Source: Piscinibacter gummiphilus (GTDB lineage Bacteria; Pseudomonadota; Gammaproteobacteria; Burkholderiales; Burkholderiaceae_C). Taken from it: a stretch of 64,000 bases of DNA. Location: positions 5,828,001 to 5,892,000 of the forward strand of contig NZ_CP015118.1 in NCBI RefSeq assembly GCF_002116905.1, read 5' to 3'. The notes beneath the pieces were generated by a model. The model had not been told where the DNA came from. It saw only the letters and a program-made list of their open reading frames with translations, and did no database searches. A program made the translations under genes and the position numbers. Below, in pieces: positions 1-8,041 of this stretch. Every line of letters starts with the position of its first letter. The stretch's first letter is position 1.

Positions 1-405
1 CTGGACGCCGTGTTGCCGCACCTGCTCGCGCAGGGCGATGGCCACGTGAGCCTCGTGTCGAGCGTGGCCGGCTATCGCGGGCTGCCGCAGTCGCTCGGCT
101 ACGGGCCCACGAAGGCCGCGCTGATCAACCTCGCGCAGGCGCTGTACCTCGACCTGCACCCGCGCGGGCTCGGTGTCTCGGTCATCAACCCGGGGTTCGT
201 GCGCACGCAGCTCACGGCCCAGAACGACTTCGCGATGCCCGCGCTCATCTCGCCCGAGACCGCGGCGGACAAGATCCTCGAGGGCTGGGCCGCGGGCCGC
301 TTCGAGATCCACTTCCCCAAGCGCTTCACGTGGTGGATGAAGGCCCTGCGCCACCTGGGCGACGGGCTCTACTTCACGGCCGTGCGACGAGGCACCGGCC
401 TCTGA
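1..405 (+). CDS. SDR family oxidoreductase, C-terminal part (5' end outside window)
   Basis: The reading frame is open from base 1, so the gene begins upstream and only about 134 C-terminal residues are present. A serine-rich strand (SLVSSVAGYRG) and the YGPTK match to the YxxxK catalytic motif identify a short-chain dehydrogenase/reductase. The Rossmann glycine motif lies outside the window. NAD(P)-dependent oxidation or reduction of a small alcohol or ketone is expected, but the substrate cannot be read from the sequence. It is convergent with corA, whose stop lies only a few bases downstream. Confidence 0.85.
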   Translation: MDAVLPHLLAQGDGHVSLVSSVAGYRGLPQSLGYGPTKAALINLAQALYLDLHPRGLGVSVINPGFVRTQLTAQNDFAMPALISPETAADKILEGWAAGRFEIHFPKRFTWWMKALRHLGDGLYFTAVRRGTGL

Positions 406-408
406 GGA

Positions 409-1371
409 TCACTTCAGCCAGCCCTTGCGCCGGAAGTACCAGAACGGCGAGATGATGCTCGCGAGCATCAGGCCGATGGCGAGCGGGTAGCCGAAGCGCC
501 ACTCCACCTCGGGCATGAACTTGAAGTTCATGCCGTAGATGCTGGCGATGAGCGTCGGCGGCAGCAACGCCACGCTCGCCACCGAGAAGATCTTGATGAT
601 CTTGTTCTGGTTGATGTTGATGAAACCGACGGTCGCGTCCAGCAGGAAGTTGATCTTGTCGAACAGGAACGCGGTGTGGCTGTCGAGCGAGTCGATGTCG
701 CGCAGGATCTGGCGCGCCTCCTCGAACTGCTCGGCGTTGAGCATGCGGCTGCGCATCATGAAGCTGATGGCGCGGCGCGTGTCCATCACGTTGCGGCGGA
801 TGCGACCGTTCAGGTCTTCCTCGCGCGCGATGGCGGCCAGCGCCTCGCCGGCGGCCTGGTCGCCCACGTCCTGCTTGAGCACGCGGGCGCTGACCTTCTC
901 GAGGCTGTCGTAGATGCCCTCGAGCGCATCGGCGCTGTACTCGGCGTCGGCGTCGTACAGCTTGAGCAGCACGTCCTTCGCGTCGTCGATGAGGGCGGGA
1001 ATGCGGCGCGCGCGCAGGCGCAGCAGGCGGAAGACGGGCAGGTCCTCGCCGTGGATCGAGAACAGCACCTTGTTGTGCAGGATGAAGGCCACGCGCACGT
1101 TGCGCGGGGTTTCGTCGTCGTCGATCAGGAAGTCGGAACGGATGTGGAGTTCACCGTTGTCCTCCTCGTAGAAGCGGGCGGACTCCTCCAGGTCTTCGTC
1201 GACGATGTCCTGCGGGATGCTGAGGCCGAAACGCTGCTCGACCCAGCCGATCTCTTCGGGCGAGGGGTTCTCGAGGTCGACCCACACCGGGTTGACGTCG
1301 GCCAGCGCTTCGAGGCGCTCGATCTCTTCTTGAAACAACCGGCCATTGGCCAGCGTGAACACGTTCAGCAT
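409..1371 (-). CDS. corA: Magnesium/cobalt transport protein CorA
   Basis: CorA forms a pentameric inner-membrane channel for Mg2+ uptake. The 320-residue protein has the usual family length: a long acidic cytoplasmic N-terminal domain, a helix-rich stalk, and two C-terminal membrane segments. The diagnostic GMN selectivity motif is at residues 280-282 between the two membrane helices. The basic tail FRRKGWLK is typical. It is transcribed alone, convergent with the upstream SDR gene and divergent from hpf across a 576-bp gap. The family assignment is secure; ion preference (Mg, Co or Ni) is inferred from the family. Confidence 0.95.
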   Translation of the reverse strand: MLNVFTLANGRLFQEEIERLEALADVNPVWVDLENPSPEEIGWVEQRFGLSIPQDIVDEDLEESARFYEEDNGELHIRSDFLIDDDETPRNVRVAFILHNKVLFSIHGEDLPVFRLLRLRARRIPALIDDAKDVLLKLYDADAEYSADALEGIYDSLEKVSARVLKQDVGDQAAGEALAAIAREEDLNGRIRRNVMDTRRAISFMMRSRMLNAEQFEEARQILRDIDSLDSHTAFLFDKINFLLDATVGFININQNKIIKIFSVASVALLPPTLIASIYGMNFKFMPEVEWRFGYPLAIGLMLASIISPFWYFRRKGWLK

Positions 1372-1947
1372 GCAGGGGCTCCAGCGGGACCCCGACGGAA
1401 TGCTCGTCGTCGTGCGGGGCCAGGGAATGAGGTCGGGGGTGAGACCGTCTCACTCCGGGCCGCATCGGGGCACGAGGCTCGCCGAGGGTGTCGGAGCGGA
1501 CGGTCAGCGAGAGTGAGGGCTGTCCATGCCGGTTCCAGGAAATCGCGTCGACCGAAATTATGTCACCCGCGCCGTGCACCCGGACCCGCCCTGGTGCGAC
1601 TGGACCCGGATTTACCCCCGGAAACAGTGCTTTACCTTGAAAAACGCCCGGATTCCGCACTCTGACCGTGCCATGCGGATCGGGCATGTTCCCATGCGGG
1701 TCACACCCTTGTCACACACCGATTTCGGGCGCACACTGAATTCATCGACCTCGGGTTTTTCTCTCGCACAGCGTTGTTCTTCCACTCCCTCGAAAAGCCC
1801 AAATCCCCCCTTTCCCGCGCCCCTGGCGCTTCCACGTTTCCATCCCTACCCACGTCCATCAGCCACCTTTCCGCCCCCTGACTTTGCAAGCCAGTCTGCG
1901 GTTCGATTTCTTGCCCGGTTTCTTCACCCCCTGCGAAAGGAGTCTTC
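1372..1947. other. 576-bp intergenic region between corA and hpf
   Basis: No convincing gene is present. Open frames here have no recognisable domains, a proline-rich composition and no ribosome binding site. The stretch must hold the divergent promoters of corA and hpf. I looked for a sigma-54 type -24/-12 site upstream of hpf, because hpf is often linked to rpoN, and did not find a convincing match. A clear AAGGAG Shine-Dalgarno sequence lies just before the hpf start codon. Confidence 0.5.
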
Positions 1948-2286
1948 ATGAACTTGACGATCAGCGGCCACCACCTCGACGTCACTCCGGCCTTGCGTGA
2001 GTACGTGCTCACGAAGCTGGACAGGGTCACCCGCCACTTCGACCAGGTCGTCGACATCAACGTGTTGCTCTCCGTGGAGAAGAACAAGGAGAAGGAACGC
2101 AGGCAGAAGGCCGAGGTCACCGTCCACGTGAAGGGGAAGGACATCTTCGTGGAGCAGAGCCACGAGGACCTGTACGCCGCCATCGACCAACTGATGGACA
2201 AGCTCGACCGGCAGGTGTGCCGCCACAAGGACAAGCTCCAGGACCACCACCACGTCGCGGCCAAGCGCATCGACGCCACGGCGTGA
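1948..2286 (+). CDS. hpf: Ribosome hibernation-promoting factor, HPF/YfiA family (short form)
   Basis: The protein binds the decoding centre of the 30S subunit and promotes inactive 100S ribosome dimers in stationary phase. At 112 residues it is a short-form HPF. It shows the N-terminal MNLTISGHHLDVTPALREYV start and the basic region KNKEKERRQKAEVTVHVKGKD typical of the family. The ATG follows a strong AAGGAG ribosome binding site. It is followed by an intrinsic terminator and then ptsN. In many proteobacteria rpoN lies directly upstream, but here the upstream neighbour is corA. Confidence 0.95.
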   Translation: MNLTISGHHLDVTPALREYVLTKLDRVTRHFDQVVDINVLLSVEKNKEKERRQKAEVTVHVKGKDIFVEQSHEDLYAAIDQLMDKLDRQVCRHKDKLQDHHHVAAKRIDATA

Positions 2287-2304
2287 TTTCCTGACGCGAA
2301 CGTC

Positions 2305-2330
2305 AAAGCGGCCTGCGGGCCGCTTTTTTA
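2305..2330 (+). terminator. Intrinsic terminator after hpf
   Basis: A GC-rich hairpin (AAAGCGGCC, short loop, GGCCGCTTT) runs into a T tract directly after the hpf stop codon. It suggests that hpf is a separate transcript from ptsN-hprK. Confidence 0.85.
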
Positions 2331-2535
2331 CGTGCTCCGCTCGTCGCTTTTTTCGTTCCGGTCAACGATATGCTGTCGAAACCCGTTCATTCGGGGTGCT
2401 GCAATGCAACAACAAAAGTGCACAATTTCGCTTTTGGACAAGCCCCGAGCCCTGCGCGCTTTTCCGGCAGGCTCGTAGAATTTGAGGTCTGTCATTCAGA
2501 AGACATGCCCGTCCGGGGCACACCGTGATCCGCAG

Positions 2536-3006
2536 ATGAACCGACTCGCCGCGATCTTGCCTCTCAGCAACGTGCTGGTGGATGTGGATGCCACCAGCAA
2601 GAAGCGCGCGTTCGAGCACGCGGGTCTGCTGTTCGAGAACCAGCACGCCATCGCGCGTGCCACGGTCACCGACAACCTGTTCGCCCGCGAACGCCTCGGC
2701 TCCACCGGCCTGGGCCATGGCGTGGCCATCCCGCACGGCCGCATCAAGGGCCTCAAGAACCCGCTCGCCGCCGTCGTGCGCGTGCAGCAGCCCATCCCGT
2801 TCGACGCGCCCGACGACGAACCGGTCTGCCTGCTGATCTTCCTGCTCGTCCCCGAGGCCGCCACCCAGCGCCACCTCGAGATCCTTTCCGAAATCGCCGA
2901 GATGCTCGGCGACCGCGAACTGCGCGAACGCCTCAAGACCGAAGACTCGGCGGCCAAGGTGCACGAACTGATCGCCAACTGGGAACCGCTCAAATCGGTC
3001 GCCTGA
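2536..3006 (+). CDS. ptsN: PTS IIA-like nitrogen-regulatory protein PtsN (EIIA-Ntr)
   Basis: PtsN is the terminal phosphoacceptor of the nitrogen PTS and regulates metabolism and K+ homeostasis by protein contacts instead of transporting sugar. The 156-residue product is a single EIIA domain of the mannitol/fructose class. The phosphorylated histidine is H67 in GHGVAIPHGR. The ATG at 2536 was chosen over an upstream TTG because it begins the conserved MNRLAAILPLSNVLV sequence. The downstream neighbour hprK supports a PTS-Ntr regulatory role. No EI or HPr gene is in the window. Confidence 0.93.
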   Translation: MNRLAAILPLSNVLVDVDATSKKRAFEHAGLLFENQHAIARATVTDNLFARERLGSTGLGHGVAIPHGRIKGLKNPLAAVVRVQQPIPFDAPDDEPVCLLIFLLVPEAATQRHLEILSEIAEMLGDRELRERLKTEDSAAKVHELIANWEPLKSVA

Positions 3007-3049
3007 GCGCACCCCGCACCCCACCACTGCCCGTCAACCTCGTCCGCGC

Positions 3050-4000
3050 GTGAAACCATCCGTCATCAGCGCCGAGGCGCTGTTCGAAGAACACCGGCCG
3101 GCGCTGCGCTGGGAATGGATCGCCGGTCACGCCCACCCGGAACGCCGCTTCGACGAGGCGGCCGTGCGCAACGCGCAGTCGGCCGCCGACCTGGTCGGGT
3201 ACCTCAACTACATCCACCCGTACCGGGTGCAGCTGGTGGGCCGCCGCGAGGTCGCCTACCTCCAGGACTCCTCCCTCGAGGACCAGGAACGCCGCATCCA
3301 GCGCATCGTCACGCTCGAGCCGCCCGTGGTGATCGTGGCCGACGCACAGTCGCCACCGGACCGCCTGGTGGCCCTGTGCGACCGCGCCGACATCCCGCTC
3401 TTCGTGACCGACGAATCCGCCGGCCACGTGATCGACGTGATGCGGGGCTACCTGAGCCAGCTGTTCGCCGAACGCACCACGCGCCACGGCGTGTTCATGG
3501 ACATCCTCGGCGTGGGCGTGATGCTCACGGGGGAATCGGGCCTGGGCAAGAGCGAACTCGGCCTGGAGCTGATCTCCCGCGGTCACGGCCTGGTGGCCGA
3601 CGACGCGGTGGACCTGTACCGCATCTCGCAGACCGCCATCGAGGGCCGCTGCCCCGAGTTGCTGCTGAACCTGCTCGAGGTGCGCGGCATCGGGCTGCTC
3701 GACATCAAGTCCATCTTCGGCGAGACCGCGGTGCGCCGGAAGATGCGCCTGAAGCTCATCGTGCACCTCGTGCGCAAGGAGACGCTCGAACGCGACTTCG
3801 AGCGCCTGCCCTACGAACCGCTCAACGAGGACATCCTCAACGTGCCGGTGCGCAAGGTGGTGATCGCGGTGGACGCGGGGCGCAACCTGGCCGTGCTGGT
3901 GGAAGCCGCCGTGCGCAGCACGATCCTGCAGCTGCGCGGCATCGACACGTACCGCGAGTTCATCGAGCGGCACCAGAAGGCCATGCAGAAGGCGGGTTGA
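3050..4000 (+). CDS. hprK: HPr kinase/phosphorylase
   Basis: This is a bifunctional enzyme that phosphorylates and dephosphorylates a serine of HPr. The 316-residue protein has an N-terminal substrate-binding half and a C-terminal catalytic half with the P-loop GESGLGKS at residues 161-168. The conserved RHGVFMDILG segment precedes the P-loop, and the family signature EVRGIGLLDIKSIFG follows. Translation begins at GTG, 43 bp after ptsN, probably in the same transcript. In proteobacteria HprK with PtsN and HPr forms a regulatory chain rather than a sugar PTS. Confidence 0.95.
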   Translation: MKPSVISAEALFEEHRPALRWEWIAGHAHPERRFDEAAVRNAQSAADLVGYLNYIHPYRVQLVGRREVAYLQDSSLEDQERRIQRIVTLEPPVVIVADAQSPPDRLVALCDRADIPLFVTDESAGHVIDVMRGYLSQLFAERTTRHGVFMDILGVGVMLTGESGLGKSELGLELISRGHGLVADDAVDLYRISQTAIEGRCPELLLNLLEVRGIGLLDIKSIFGETAVRRKMRLKLIVHLVRKETLERDFERLPYEPLNEDILNVPVRKVVIAVDAGRNLAVLVEAAVRSTILQLRGIDTYREFIERHQKAMQKAG

Positions 4001-4017
4001 CCGCCACACGCGTCAAC

Positions 4018-4101
4018 CCGCCCCGGCGGAGGCCGGGGCCCCGTGCCTCGTGAGCGCGGCCGAAGCGAGCCCCTCGCCCAGGGTCCCGGCCTCCGCCGGG
4101 A
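4018..4101. repeat. Palindromic repeat between hprK and fur (diverged copy)
   Basis: The convergent gap between hprK and fur holds a long imperfect inverted repeat. One arm reads CCCCGGCGGAGGCCGGGG and the other TCCCGGCCTCCGCCGGGAT. The arms match those of two better preserved elements near 50.3 and 63.9 kb in this window. It may also serve as a bidirectional terminator-like stem, but there is no strong T tract. Confidence 0.7.
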
Positions 4102-4115
4102 TACAACCTGTTGGC

Positions 4116-4547
4116 TTACTTGCTGGGTTTATGTTCGCAGTTCTTCTTGGTGCACACGGCGTACAGCGCCAGCGCATGGTCCTGCAACTCGAACCCACGG
4201 CTGTGCGCCACGTTGTGCTGCCGCTTCTCGATCTCGGCGTCGTAGAACTCCTCCACGCGGCCGCAGGTCACGCACACGAGGTGGTCGTGGTGCTTGCCCT
4301 CGTTCAGCTCGAACACGGCCTTGCCGGATTCGAAGTGGTTGCGCGACAGCAGGCCCGCCTGCTCGAACTGCATCAGCACCCGGTAGACGGTGGCCAGGCC
4401 GATGTCGGCCCCCTCCTGCAGCAAGGCCTTGAACACGTCTTCCGCGGTCATGTGCCGCTGGGTGGTGTTCTGGAAGACCTCGAGGATCTTGATCCGGGGA
4501 AGGGTGGCCTTCAGGCCACTGCTCTTGAGTTCGTCGGCGTTGGACAT
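4116..4547 (-). CDS. fur: Ferric uptake regulator Fur
   Basis: Fur is an Fe2+-responsive transcriptional repressor of iron uptake genes. The 143-residue product has an N-terminal winged helix (TLPRIKILEVF, TAEDVFKALL, GLATVYRVLMQFEQAGLL). It is followed by the metal-binding dimerisation domain with HHDHLVCVTCGRVEEF and a second cysteine pair near the C-terminus (CTKKNCEHKPSK). The start MSNADELKSSGLK is chosen; an ATG three codons upstream (4556) is the alternative. It is divergent from bamE, the usual arrangement in Burkholderiales. Confidence 0.95.
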   Translation of the reverse strand: MSNADELKSSGLKATLPRIKILEVFQNTTQRHMTAEDVFKALLQEGADIGLATVYRVLMQFEQAGLLSRNHFESGKAVFELNEGKHHDHLVCVTCGRVEEFYDAEIEKRQHNVAHSRGFELQDHALALYAVCTKKNCEHKPSK

Positions 4548-4703
4548 GGCGGACATCGGCAGTCTGGACGTCAATGGGAGACCGCGCACCCCCTGGTGGC
4601 CCAGGGTTTTGCACGGGTGCGGCACGGCCAGGGCATCAGCCCCAGCCGCTAGAATCGTCGAATCATATCGAGGTTGCAGTCTCCGCTGCCCATCCCCATC
4701 ACC

Positions 4704-5261
4704 ATGCGCTCTTTCCGTTTCCCTGTCCAGTCCCGCCGGAACCAGGTGCTCGTGCTGCTGGCGCTGGGTGTTTCTGCCCTGGGTGGCTGCAGCTCGCTGC
4801 AATCGTCCGACAGCACCCTGCTCGGCCTCATCACCCCGTACCGCATCGAAGTCGTCCAGGGCAACGTGCTCACGAAGGAGCAGGTCGCCCTGGTCAAGCC
4901 GGGCCAGAACCGCACCCAGGTCCGCGACATCCTCGGTTCGCCGCTGCTCACCGACACCTTCCACGGCGACCGCTGGGACTACGTCTTCACCATCCGCCGC
5001 CAGGGCACCGAACCCCAGCAGCGCCAGGTCGTGGTGTACTTCGACGGTGAAACGCTCAAGAGCATCCAGGGCGCCGAATCGCTGCCGGCCGAGCGCGACT
5101 TCGTGAACTCCATCGACAACGCGAAATCGTCGCGCAGCCCCAAGCCCCTCGCGCTCACACCCGAGCAGCTGAAGGAACTGCCGGTGCCGGTGCAGGCCGC
5201 CATGCCCGCCTCCGCCCCCGAAGGCCCCGTGCGCGCCTATCCGCCGCTCGAACGCTCCTGA
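4704..5261 (+). CDS. bamE: Outer membrane protein assembly factor BamE
   Basis: BamE is a lipoprotein subunit of the BAM complex that folds beta-barrel proteins into the outer membrane. The 185-residue product has a signal peptide with the lipobox ALGGC (lipidated C29). The SmpA/OmlA fold follows, with the characteristic QVALVKPGQNRTQVRDILGSP and WDYVFTIRR segments. The C-terminal tail, rich in P and A, is longer than in enteric BamE. The ATG at 4704 gives a normal signal peptide; an in-frame start at 4674 would add ten residues. It is divergent from fur. Confidence 0.92.
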   Translation: MRSFRFPVQSRRNQVLVLLALGVSALGGCSSLQSSDSTLLGLITPYRIEVVQGNVLTKEQVALVKPGQNRTQVRDILGSPLLTDTFHGDRWDYVFTIRRQGTEPQQRQVVVYFDGETLKSIQGAESLPAERDFVNSIDNAKSSRSPKPLALTPEQLKELPVPVQAAMPASAPEGPVRAYPPLERS

Positions 5262-5281
5262 CCCGCCCCCTGCACGCCCCG

Positions 5282-6091
5282 ATGAACTCCCCCATCCAGA
5301 TCGCCATCGCCGGTTCGTCCGGCCGCATGGGCCGCATGCTGATCGAAGCGGTCGCCAACACCGACGACTGCGTGCTCTCCGGCGCCCTCGACGTGCCCTC
5401 GAGCCCCGCCATCGGCCAGGACGCCTCCGCCTTCCTCGGGCGCCCGAGCGGCGTGGCCATCACCGCCGACCTCGCCAAGGGCCTCGCCGGCGCGCGCGTG
5501 CTGATCGACTTCACCCGCCCCGAAGGCACGCTCGCCCACCTCGCGGCCTGCCGTGAACATGGCGTGGCCGCGGTCATCGGCACCACCGGATTCTCCGAGG
5601 CGCAGAAGGCCGAGATCGCCGAACACGCCCGCCACATCGGCATCATGATGGCGCCCAACATGAGCGTGGGCGTCAACGTCGTGATGAAGCTGCTCGACAT
5701 GGCCGCCCGCGCGCTGAACCAGGGCTACGACATCGAGATCATCGAGGCCCACCACCGCCACAAGGTCGACGCGCCGAGCGGCACCGCCCTCAAGATGGGC
5801 GAAGTGGTGGCCGACGCCCTCGGCCGCGACCTCCAGGAATGCGCGGTCTACGGCCGCGAAGGGGTCACCGGCGAACGCGATCCCTCCACCATCGGCTTCG
5901 CCACCGTGCGCGGCGGCGACATCATCGGCGACCACACCGTGCTGTTCGCGGGCACCGGTGAACGCATCGAGATCTCCCACAAGAGCAGCAGCCGCGCCAC
6001 CTATGCGCAAGGCAGCCTGCGGGCCGCACGGTTCCTCGCCAGCCGCGGTCCCGGGCTGTTCGACATGAACGACGTGCTGGGCCTCGCCTGA
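5282..6091 (+). CDS. dapB: 4-hydroxy-tetrahydrodipicolinate reductase
   Basis: DapB catalyses the NAD(P)H-dependent reduction step of the diaminopimelate/lysine pathway. The 269-residue protein has the nucleotide-binding GSSGRMGRM motif at residues 10-18, the GTTGF turn and the catalytic signature EIIEAHHRHKVDAPSGTALK. It starts 20 bp after bamE and is followed 10 bp later by exbB, so the three genes probably share a transcript. Confidence 0.96.
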   Translation: MNSPIQIAIAGSSGRMGRMLIEAVANTDDCVLSGALDVPSSPAIGQDASAFLGRPSGVAITADLAKGLAGARVLIDFTRPEGTLAHLAACREHGVAAVIGTTGFSEAQKAEIAEHARHIGIMMAPNMSVGVNVVMKLLDMAARALNQGYDIEIIEAHHRHKVDAPSGTALKMGEVVADALGRDLQECAVYGREGVTGERDPSTIGFATVRGGDIIGDHTVLFAGTGERIEISHKSSSRATYAQGSLRAARFLASRGPGLFDMNDVLGLA

Positions 6092-6101
6092 GAGCGCCCG
6101 C

Positions 6102-6761
6102 ATGAACGGCAGCGCCTGGCAGTTCTGGGAACACGGCGACGCGGTCATCCGCGGCGTCGCCGTGCTGCTCGTCCTGATGTCCGTCAGCGCATGGGTGCTG
6201 ATCTTCTGGAAGGGCTGGCTGCTGCAGCGCGTGCGCACCGACATCCGGCGCGCCGTGCCGGCCTTCTGGTCCGCACCGTCGCTCGATCGGGGGCGCGAGC
6301 AGCTCGCGGCCTTCGACCGCGAACGCACGCTGTCGCCGCTCCTCGACGCCGCCACCGCCACGCCGCCCGCCGGCACGCTGGAAGCCCACGGCCTGATCGA
6401 ATCACAGCTCACACGCCGCCTGCGCGACGCGCTGCACCGCGTGCTCGCCCAGCTGCAGTTCGGCCAGGTGCTGCTCGCCTCCATCGGCAGCACGGCACCG
6501 TTCATCGGCCTCTTCGGCACGGTGTGGGGCATCTACCATGCGCTGGTGAGCATCTCCGCCTCGGGCGCCATCACCATCGACAAGGTGTCAGGCCCGGTGG
6601 GCGAGGCCCTCGTGATGACCGCCGCCGGCCTGGCCGTGGCCATTCCAGCAGTGCTGGCCTACAACGTGTTCGGCAAGCAGGTGTCCAGCTGCGAGGCCGA
6701 CCTGGAAGGGTTCGCGCACGACCTGCGCGAGATGGTGTCCGACACCGCCGTGTCGGCCTGA
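6102..6761 (+). CDS. exbB: MotA/TolQ/ExbB proton channel family protein
   Basis: This 219-residue inner membrane protein has an N-terminal membrane segment (about 14-36) and two C-terminal ones containing the family signature STAPFIGLFGTVWGIYHAL. It pairs with the ExbD-type protein encoded immediately downstream and uses the proton motive force to energise an outer-membrane system, most often TonB. A TonB gene is not visible here, so TolQ-like or other use cannot be excluded. Confidence 0.9.
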   Translation: MNGSAWQFWEHGDAVIRGVAVLLVLMSVSAWVLIFWKGWLLQRVRTDIRRAVPAFWSAPSLDRGREQLAAFDRERTLSPLLDAATATPPAGTLEAHGLIESQLTRRLRDALHRVLAQLQFGQVLLASIGSTAPFIGLFGTVWGIYHALVSISASGAITIDKVSGPVGEALVMTAAGLAVAIPAVLAYNVFGKQVSSCEADLEGFAHDLREMVSDTAVSA

Positions 6762-6797
6762 CCGCCCCCACCCGCTCGACCCTCCCACGAGCCCGCC

Positions 6798-7262
6798 ATG
6801 GCCTTCGGACGCCTCGAACGCACCGCGAAGCCCACGCCCATGAGCGACATCAACATGACGCCGCTCATCGACGTCATGCTCGTGCTGCTGGTGATCTTCA
6901 TGATCACCGCTCCGCTGATGACGGCCAGCCTCAAGCTCGACCTGCCGAAAACCGAGGGCACGTCGGCGTCCGACGTCCCTGACTTCATCGCCGTGTCCAT
7001 CGACGCCCGCGGCCAGCTGTACGTGGCCGACAAGCCGGTGACGGCCGCCGCGTTCAAGGACCAGGTCCAGGCCGCCGCCCGCAAGAGCCCCACCACCGAG
7101 GTGCAGCTGCGCGCCGACAAGGCCGTGCCCTACGGCACCGTGGCCGAGCTCATCGGCACGGTGCAGGCGGCGGGGCTGAACCGCATCGGGTTCGTGGCCG
7201 AGCCGGCGCCATCGACTTCGGCGGGTACCGCCACGCCGGCCACCCCTGCGGCATCGCGGTAG
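6798..7262 (+). CDS. exbD: Biopolymer transporter ExbD/TolR family
   Basis: The 154-residue product has a short cytoplasmic start and one membrane helix with the proton-conducting aspartate in MTPLIDVMLVLLVIFMI. A periplasmic domain follows, with the conserved QLRADKAVPYGTVAELIGTVQAAGL region. This is the partner of the ExbB-like protein upstream, 36 bp away. The proline/alanine/threonine-rich C-terminus is variable. Downstream the composition changes and an accessory region begins. Confidence 0.92.
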   Translation: MAFGRLERTAKPTPMSDINMTPLIDVMLVLLVIFMITAPLMTASLKLDLPKTEGTSASDVPDFIAVSIDARGQLYVADKPVTAAAFKDQVQAAARKSPTTEVQLRADKAVPYGTVAELIGTVQAAGLNRIGFVAEPAPSTSAGTATPATPAASR

Positions 7263-7661
7263 CTCCACCCTCGTTGGTTGCACGACCCAGGCTGAACGCC
7301 TCCGTGCCCGCGGCGCCGGAACTGGCTGCTCCGAAACAGATCCCCTCGAAAACGAAAGGCAGCTTGGCAGCGGTTGCAGCCATTCGGCAAAACGCGACTG
7401 GCTGGCCGCTCCCGGCCAGGAGCGGACGGACACAGATGGCTGCTTCCCCTCCACTCGGTCAAGGCTTTGGACGACTACAGACATTTGTCAGGCCACAGTG
7501 AGCGTCGACTTCGAACGCACGCGGCCCGCGTGGGCGCCGTAGCCGTTGTTGTCGGCGCTGGTGACTAGCGGTCGTCAGCGCACTCTCGATACGCCGCACG
7601 GGCGTGCAGGCGGGAGCTAATCCGCAGCACCCGCCCTCTTCGAGCGGCTTCCGTTCACCGA
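7263..7661. other. 399-bp non-coding boundary of an accessory region
   Basis: No gene is supported here. The stretch contains short imperfect palindromes such as GGCCGCTCCCGGCCAGGAGCGG and degenerate sequence with stops in all frames. It separates the housekeeping dapB-exbBD block from A/T-richer genes of unknown origin. No integrase, transposase or att-like direct repeat was recognised. Confidence 0.5.
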
Positions 7662-7943
7662 TTAGCCGGTGGTCGGCTGCGAGCTCGGGGTAGCCGAGTC
7701 GAGAGCACGCCGTTCATCACACAACTGGTTTCGGATTCGTTTGAAGTCGAATTGCCCCTGGAGCGCCTTGTCCATCCCATCCAGCATGACTGGGGCCTTG
7801 ATGGTCGCTTCCCTGGGCGCCATACCTCGCTCGATCAATTGCTCCCGGAGCTTGTCGCTGACATCCGCAAACTCGTTCTCCTCAAGGACCTTTGTCAGGT
7901 GCCAGTCGAGACTCATTGCATACATGGGGCGGAATTTCCTCAT
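7662..7943 (-). CDS. Hypothetical protein, 93 aa
   Basis: I do not recognise this protein. The start MRKFRPMYAMSLDWHL is chosen because AAAGGA lies six bases upstream of the ATG at 7943; an upstream ATG would add nine residues. The product is charged and predicted mostly helical, with no signal peptide, membrane segment or known motif. It is divergent from the 554-aa gene, with start codons about 100 bp apart, so the two may share a control region. Real expression is plausible from the ribosome binding site but unproven. Confidence 0.55.
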   Translation of the reverse strand: MRKFRPMYAMSLDWHLTKVLEENEFADVSDKLREQLIERGMAPREATIKAPVMLDGMDKALQGQFDFKRIRNQLCDERRALDSATPSSQPTTG

Positions 7944-8041
7944 CTCAGTTCCTTTCATTTGGGTGGGCACCGACTGTTTGCGTCGGCAATGTGATATTCA
8001 CTGCTGACGCCAACCTCTTCCACCGGAAATCACGGGAACCG

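Noticed and set aside
1526..1951. Possible 141-aa gene between corA and hpf
   Set aside because: Proline/serine-rich, no ribosome binding site, overlaps the hpf start; no family features.
4557..4703. Fur box or clear promoter between fur and bamE
   Set aside because: TAGAAT near 4650 could be a -10 for bamE, but no matching -35 and no GATAATGATAATCATTATC-like site is visible.
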